Positions 58,701 to 64,000 of a stretch of DNA of 64,000 nt are shown here, one piece after another. The stretch is taken from assembly GCA_022494885.1 (NCBI GenBank), contig JAGVSM010003805.1, positions 62,001 through 126,000 on the forward strand, read 5' to 3'. Below the pieces are notes generated by a model. The model ran no database searches. It was not told the DNA's origin and was given only the letters and a program-made list of their open reading frames with translations. How positions within the stretch are numbered: position 1 is the first letter of the stretch; the number at the start of each line of letters is the position of its first letter. The translations under genes and the position numbers were made by a program. This DNA is from Micrasema longulum. Taxonomy: Eukaryota > Arthropoda > Insecta > Trichoptera > Brachycentridae.

Positions 58701-61700
58701 CATCTATACAGATACCATATACAAGAGAGAACACGAAGATAGAAGTCATAATAAGAAAGACAAAAACGCTGTTCTGCGGCGGGTGTTGTCTAAAACAAAT
58801 TCAGTCTTCAGTCGGTTAATGACAGTGATGGGGGACGCAAGCACGTAACATGAGCGGCGTATTTGTGATTTTTAATTTATTTTGCTATAACGGGGCTAAA
58901 TTATATGTTTATTCACATAAATTATGGAAAGGGAATTATTAAACAATCTGTTTCCATTTTTCTTTTCAAATGTCAGAACTTTAAAATATTCCGTTTTAAC
59001 GATGTTACATCACCGCGCGCAAAGGAATTATTTACCACAGTTTTTTAAGAGTTAATCACTGAGTTAATCAACGCTGCTGGTTTATGGTAAAATCAACTAA
59101 ACCAGCAGCAAAAAGACTATTCCTTTTAAGTTCAATGTGCAACTTGTGCGTGGTATAACAGGTAGCGAAAAGCTAATTCATTTTAGCTAAATGTGAACAC
59201 TGAACTTAAAAGAAATAGTCATTTGGCTACTGGTTTTGTTGATCTTCCCATAAATAGTGATTATGCGCAGTGGTGGTTTTGCATTTAACCCTTCAATAAT
59301 ACATTTATTTATTCTTGTAGCGTTAGCAAAATGATGGCCACTTTTCATCATCGTCCGCTTTCCGTATACTGTGGTGCAGAGGGCACTGTATTCTTAAAAT
59401 AACAGTCTTATGCTTCAGGTGCCAGTCTAGGAACAATGAAATATTGCAGTTCAAAATACCATTAAATTCAATATTTCACCTCCACTCTGCCAGGAATCTA
59501 ACCAAGGACCTCGAGAATGGCAGGCATGTCAACTTTATCTCCGAGGCGGACTTATCTCCACTCGATTTCCTGACTCGGGGTGTAATGGTCAGCGCGTTTG
59601 CCTACCATGCAAGAGGTCTCGGGTTTGATTCTCGACATGGTTGACATGGAATATTATTTAAAAAGGTGTTTTTAGACTAGAATATTTTATAGTCCCTAGA
59701 CTGGTACCTGAAACATAAGACCGATCACCTTACTTTCATGTAACAAAAAAGATCAAGATACGCTGCGATTGGTGTACTAATGCAGTGCCCTATGCACCAT
59801 TAGGTGCGGAAAGGGAATTATGATGTTAGAAGATGCAGCTATCGAGTCAAAAACACTCGTCCAGGGTTTTTGTTCTATTTCACTCACAGAAGTACATGTT
59901 TCATGACACAGAGACATTTTTAAGCTATTAGTAATAGCAAATTCATATGAATTCAGCCAGCACCCAGGATGGATACTGATTGAACCCCGGGAATAACAGT
60001 GGCACAACTCAAAAAACTCATTTTTAGAAGAGAGTATTTAACTAACTACTTTTAATGTTTTTAGAAATCACAATGACATCATAATGGTTCGGAATAGCAA
60101 ACAAAAAATATGTTTTGGAACAATTCTGCATAAAACTCAAAATCGACTATTTTGGAATTGTGCCATTAAAATTGCTTAAATGTGGAATAATTTTCACAAA
60201 AAAATGACTTTACTATTATCGACATATATTATAGATTGCGTATTAAAATTAAAGAGTTTGGTGAAACATGCAAGAACAGTATTTTTATTCTTAATTAGGT
60301 AGGTTTATTACGCTGTGATTATTTCAACAATAATATCATTGTACTTACTCAAGACTTCGAACTGTGGGATCCATTTTTGTAATCGAACATTCGACGGAGC
60401 TCCATCCATGGTATCATTTTCCCATTTCCACAAAATATCAAAATCAAGCTCTCTAAAGGCGTCTTGGAATGCTTTAAGCTTTTCTTCGGGCCAAGAAGTT
60501 GCTCTAAGCATTGATCCCATACTGAAAAGAATAACTCCTTGCTTTGATTCGTCCAAATATTTCTCCAGTTCCTAAGTAAGAAAAAAAATAGGATAGTGAC
60601 ATAGCTATGGCTATTAAAATTCAATTGATCGCTGATCTGTTAACTTGCGTTTTTTAACTAAAAATATAAACATCAATGTTCGATTGTTGTCAACTCATAA
60701 ATTTTACTACTATGCGCGTACTTGATAGTCACCCGGTGTTATTCACTGTTAGTACTGCGGTCAATCAAGGTCTTATAGCAGCGCGAATGAGGAAGTTCAG
60801 TGCTACGCTTAATTTAATTTTAAAAATGTTTTCTTTGACACGATAAACATTATGACATTTAATTGTACGGCTGATTTTCTCAAAAACGTATTTAAAAAAA
60901 ATGGTTTTCTTAAAAATCAACTACTGTGAAACCGTCACAAGAAGTTAAAAATAATATAAATCAAATAAATTGAAAAATTTCAATCTTCATCATCATCATC
61001 ATTATCATTCTTTTCCGCACCTAGTGGTGCATAGAGCACTGAATTGGTACATTAATCGCAATATGACGGGATAACTTTTGTTACATAAAGATAAGATAAT
61101 TCATTTTTCGCTTTGGGTGCCAGTCTAGGGACTATGTATGAAATATTCCACTGTAAAAACACTTATTTAAATAAATATTTCATATCAACCATGTCGGGAA
61201 TCGAAACCGAGACCTCTTGCATGGTAGGCGAACGCGCTGACCACTACACCATGAGGCCGACGATTAATTACAAGGAAAATCAAATTAATTAAGTAAACTG
61301 AATATATTAAGCAAATTAAATTACTGAAATACACTAAATAGAAGAAGTAAAATGAATTAAAAAAAAGGTATATTTTCAAATTAAAATAAATATAATGAAT
61401 TTTAATTCATTAAAGCAACAAAATAAACAAATAAAAAAATTGTTTATTTAAATGCACGTAAAAATCTTTTAATACCCATTCACCGCTCTAATTTTTTTGC
61501 CTCCTCTTTCACAGTAGTAGCTGCTTGATTGTGGAATAATCTACCCACTAATTTCAAAGACGCCCCCTTCTTTCTGTACACTTAAGTCAAAATTAAAATG
61601 TCACTAGCTAAATATTTGAGTTTTTCCTTTCTCATTCTTCTTTCCTTTCATCACCTCATCTCTCTTCATAGTATAGTGTACATTTAAATTTAATTTTTGT

Positions 61701-62730
61701 TTAAAATTATAAGTTTCTGTAATAATACCTAGAATATGTCCATGTACCTCTTATTTACTCAAACTGAACGGTTTGGGTAGGTAAGAAGAAATCGTATATA
61801 ATAATATATAGAAATCGTATATAATAATAATCGTAATAATGTATATAAAATGTGTATGGTAAAAATAATAAATTAAATCATGTAAATAATTACCAGGCTT
61901 AGTGGTTTCTTTTTCTGCAAGTGGATTCCTCCTATTTCAACTATATTAGGAGCTGAATGAACTGCTCCCATAAGAGGGAAATATGTGTTTACCAAAATTA
62001 GACTCATGTTTCTAGCAATATCTTCCAAAGCAGGAAGGTCATCACCATAGTATTCAGCCAACATTTGCCTTTCGGGCATCTGTGAGAACAGATAGTACAT
62101 GGCTTTATACCAGTTTCCAAGAAGAAGTGATTCTGCTGCCTGAAAGACGTTAGGGTTTCTTCCATATTCTAAATAATGGCTTGCAACATATGATGGGTTT
62201 TCTATAACTCCCAATCTGCCGTTTGTGAAACTCATCATAACGTGAGAGGTTACGCCAATAAATGGTATTTTAAGCTTATTAATTATACCCAAACCACAAT
62301 CACTGTTAAATTGTTCAACAATTGCCACGTCATAGTCACCAGCTTTAATTGCCTGGACTTCTTTATTTTCTATCAAGGCTTTGCACGTGATACTTCCAAT
62401 TAAGAATAAGTTTTTTGCTGAATAGATGTGCTGCATGAACCTCTCGGTTCCGTAAGGGTATGAAAAATACTCCATATCGAAGGCTGAGATCCATATTGCC
62501 AGTGAACCTCTAAGGCTTATATCTTTATAAGTGTTTGGAGGATTTTCTAATGGAAAATGACTTATAACTGTCACTTCGTGGCCTTTCTCAGCGAGACCTC
62601 TCATAAGTGGCTCGAATGCGTAACTATGACTTTTACCAACATGTGGAAATATTCCTAGAATCCGATATCCACAAATTTGGTGATAAGATAAAACAAAGGT
62701 TGAAAAATATAAAAAAAAATTGATCTCCAT
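55510..62730 (-). CDS. UGT: UDP-glycosyltransferase gene D, four coding exons, 517 aa
   Basis: On the minus strand the exons are 62730-61894, 60571-60349, 58400-58184 and 55786-55510, joined in phases 0, 1 and 2 into 517 open residues. The ATG at 62730 opens a leader (about 1-20), followed by YRILGIFPHVGKSH with candidate catalytic H35, VEQFNSDC with D144, ILWKWEND, KWIPQFEVL, the signature FITHAGMLGLTEA...IYGDQ with no substitution, a membrane helix at about 477-497 and the tail KPKND (K-x-K-x-x). Of the three genes D has the cleanest UGT signature. It lies tail-to-tail with C, so this part of the cluster includes an inversion as well as duplication. It is predicted to be an ER enzyme adding sugar to small lipophilic acceptors. 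Confidence 0.9.
55880..56560 (+). mobile_element. Tc1/mariner-like transposase relic with internal deletion
   Basis: The N-terminal part reads GHPKSARMPVVIQSVSESVR and LHLKSYKIQLML. The frame then jumps to EKLISRGGDIVWPPRSPDLS and YLKSRVYEDN, the C-terminal part of the same insect transposase family. The segment expected to hold the first catalytic Asp residues is missing and stops are present. It lies in intron 3 of gene D on the opposite strand. Confidence 0.65.
56685..56775 (-). mobile_element. SINE family 2, head-only copy
   Basis: The reverse strand reads GTGTGGTGGTTAAAACGCTT and CCGGGTTCGATTCTTGG, the same head as at 34170. Confidence 0.6.
56815..57005. mobile_element. Rearranged SINE family 3
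   Basis: The body part (56821-56905) runs forward, while the head part (56930-57000, GACACTAGCCACGGGACCAC) runs in reverse, so two pieces are joined inverted. Confidence 0.5.
57128..57245. mobile_element. Partial copy of the 4.6-kb MITE family
   Basis: Shared GTAGAATAAGG, TTTATAAGTAAGGC and inverted core. It is diverged. Confidence 0.5.
57440..57790 (+). mobile_element. LINE 3' end (cysteine-rich C-terminal domain)
   Basis: The open stretch 57463-57687 reads NKHLGRMNHSKTFRCRFC...IHILCKCDTLHHKK, the post-RNase H Cys/His motif of a non-LTR element. It is inside intron 3 of gene D on the opposite strand. Confidence 0.6.
57855..57990 (+). mobile_element. SINE family 3 copy in gene D intron 3
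   Basis: GGTTTGGTCCTGTGGCTAGG, TTCGAATCTACTTTACCCC and GCAAATATTTC in order. Confidence 0.55.
58184..58400 (-). CDS. UGT: UGT gene D, exon 3 with the UGT signature
   Basis: The exon is 217 bases between a CTCTCCAG acceptor and a GTGGGA donor. It encodes HKNVKAFITHAGMLGLTEA and IYGDQFGNAAAARDS with the consensus Gly and Pro both present. Confidence 0.88.
59068..59247. mobile_element. Foldback MITE in gene D intron 2
   Basis: Arms of about 50 bases are inverted (CTTTTAAGTTCA against TGAACTTAAAAG), with a smaller nested 12-base inverted repeat GCTGCTGGTTTA/TAAACCAGCAGC at 59071-59110. Confidence 0.55.
59310..59565 (-). mobile_element. tRNA-derived SINE, family 1, diverged, head-to-head with the next copy
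   Basis: Body blocks GTGCCAGTCTAGG and GGGCACTGTATTC are recognisable on the reverse strand, and its head abuts the head of the SINE at 59570. Confidence 0.55.
59570..59825 (+). mobile_element. tRNA-derived SINE, family 1, with full head
   Basis: The head has an A-box-like GTAATGGTCAGCGC and a B-box-like GGGTTTGATTCTC. The body CTAGACTGGTACCTGAAACA and the tail TAGGTGCGGAAAGGGAAT follow. Confidence 0.75.
60349..60571 (-). CDS. UGT: UGT gene D, exon 2
   Basis: The exon is 223 bases after a TTACTTAG acceptor. It begins ELEKYLDESKQGVILFSMGS and ends at KWIPQFEVL with a GTAAGT donor, phase 0 to 1. Confidence 0.9.
60985..61262 (-). mobile_element. tRNA-derived SINE, family 1
   Basis: The minus strand reads a tRNA-like head (GTAGTGGTCAGCGCGTT; GGTTTCGATTCCC) and the family body and tail, ending in a (CAT)n-like run. 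It is in gene D intron 1. Confidence 0.75.
61440..61850 (+). mobile_element. LINE 3' end remnant in gene D intron 1
   Basis: With stops read through, LWNNLPTNFKDAP is the same C-terminal LINE block as at 1380-1475. The tail has an AT microsatellite. The sequence near 61756-61785 recurs inverted at 5738-5775. Confidence 0.55.
61894..62730 (-). CDS. UGT: UGT gene D, coding exon 1
   Basis: The exon encodes residues 1-279, ending ...GGIHLQKKKPLSL at a GTAATT donor in phase 0. A strong acceptor (long T-tract then CAG) ends 65 bases upstream of the ATG, which predicts a 5'-untranslated exon beyond 62.8 kb. Confidence 0.9.
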
Positions 62731-62794
62731 TTTGTTTGTGTTTTGTTATTTTTATTTACTATTTTTTATGTACTTTTGATTACATTTTCAGAAG

Positions 62795-62812
62795 CCTGAA
62801 AAAAAAAACAAA
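62795..62812 (-). promoter_or_regulatory. Candidate 5'-UTR splice acceptor of gene D
   Basis: On the minus strand a run of T followed by CAG lies 65 bases before the ATG. It has better polypyrimidine quality than several of the coding acceptors, so a leader exon probably lies beyond it. Confidence 0.45.
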
Positions 62813-63668
62813 CAATAGTTATTAATTCTACATCTTTTTATATATTTTGATCTTATCAAATTACATATCTTTTTTTATTTTTTTAAACCCATTGCATTCA
62901 TTTAACAAAGTATTTTTCTTTAATAATATTTTTAATATCATTTGTAAAGGTTGTGTGTCTTTTTTTGTCTCGTATTTTGTCCATGTTTACAAGATTTTTT
63001 CTACGTTTTAGTTCTTCTTCTATATTTACATTACTGCCTAATTTATAAATAAATTTTAAAAGGATTCTACTTGAAAGAATTCAACTGTACTAATTGTTTC
63101 GTTTGTTAAAATAGTTTTTTAATGGCTGTTAGATAAGGTAGGTCTTATACTAACTTTAATAGTTAGTTTCGCTGGCTTTGTAGTCTATTTATGTCATTTT
63201 AATTTCCCGTTTCCAATAATAGTTGCATATGCGTATAATATATTTTAACATAGAGCATGAAAAAAAAAAATACATATCACTCATCATGAATATTGCATAA
63301 CCTATGCCACACTTTTGAGTACAAAGTCTTTTTCTGGTTAGTTATCTGTAATTTGGTGATAAAAATAATATGATAATAATGACCTAATAGAACGCCTTTA
63401 AATTTTAATTCATTGATAACAGTTTTTGTTGTAAAAAAATATTCATGAAATATATTAATTTCTTTTTAAATCCTTATTAAGATTCTTAGTTTCATAGTTT
63501 ACTCATCAAATACATTTAAATTTATTTATGTAATAAATTATTTATATTTTTAAAATAAACCGCAAAACATTGCACAAGTAAGATTTGTTTTTAGCTGTTA
63601 TGAATTAATTCAATGGTTGATCATTGTTAGTTTCAAAATTATTATTTACATAATACAACATATATGAA
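62813..63668. other. Upstream region of gene D
   Basis: AT-rich. It may hold the gene D leader intron. No coding sequence seen. Confidence 0.45.
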
Positions 63669-64000
63669 GAACATTTAGAGAACGGAATATATAACACACA
63701 GGGCTTATGACCTGTCATTGGCTGGTTATTGGTGTAACATTCACCATTCTGCCTATATTTGAACATCTATATTCCTTCGATTCCTCCATCTGTTGACGTT
63801 TGTGAAGTTAAAGAGCTGAAACCTTTATTGTTGCGGGTGAGATCAAATGATTGAATTGATGGCTTACATACCAGGCAGGCTTGAAATTATTTTTCAATTT
63901 GTGTACTTCTTCTTGGACCAGGCTAGCCAATGACAGGTCATAAGCCCTGTGGATGCCTAGACTTTTATATTCCCTTTTTTAAATGTTCTTCATCTCTGTT
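63669..64000. mobile_element. Opposite-orientation copy of the 45.7-kb foldback family
   Basis: The right end ATTCCCTTTTTTAAATGTTC and the left end ATGAAGAACATTTAG mirror each other. The middle matches the reverse of 45.9-46.0 kb. It may run past the window edge. Confidence 0.7.

Noticed and set aside
1..64000. CRISPR arrays, operons, bacterial terminators or replication origins
   Set aside because: No regularly spaced repeat array exists, and the spliced genes and SINE/LINE content show a eukaryotic genome.

Overview
The window looks like lepidopteran (moth or butterfly) nuclear DNA. It is AT-rich, intron-bearing and crowded with insect transposon relics, and its only clear host genes are UDP-glycosyltransferases (UGTs) with the four-coding-exon layout typical of lepidopteran UGT clusters. 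The species cannot be named from the sequence.

Layout. From 1 to about 21.1 kb I find no host gene, only remnants of LINEs, SINEs, foldback/MITE elements and DNA transposons, plus one unexplained CpG-rich block near 9.3-9.6 kb. A UGT first exon (A) lies at 21.2-22.0 kb. A rotted R1-type LINE (24.6-27.1 kb) separates it from a second first exon (B) at 28.6-29.5 kb. One set of exons 2, 3 and 4 follows at 39.5, 40.1 and 42.3 kb. A complete UGT gene (C, + strand) spans 44.7-50.3 kb. A complete UGT gene on the minus strand (D) spans 62.7-55.5 kb, tail-to-tail with C. The remaining DNA is introns and spacers filled with repeats.

How the genes work together. B, C and D splice in silico to open proteins of 515, 536 and 517 residues. 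All use intron phases 0, 1 and 2, with internal exons of exactly 223 and 217 bases. Each predicted protein has an N-terminal hydrophobic start, a luminal acceptor domain with candidate catalytic His and Asp, a C-terminal UDP-sugar domain, one membrane segment and a short tail ending in K-x-K-x-x, as expected of ER membrane UGTs that glycosylate small lipophilic compounds such as plant toxins, pigments or hormones. First exon A has no downstream exons of its own. It ends at a phase-0 donor that would join in frame to the exons used by B, so A and B may be alternative first exons of one UGT1A-like locus.

Other points of interest are hammerhead-ribozyme-like motifs scattered through the repeats, including two facing each other inside a foldback element in the last intron of the A/B locus, substitutions in the UGT signature of B and C, and a nested, partly tandem repeat at 37.3-38.5 kb. 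All gene models come from splice sites and conserved motifs read by eye, without transcripts or database searches.
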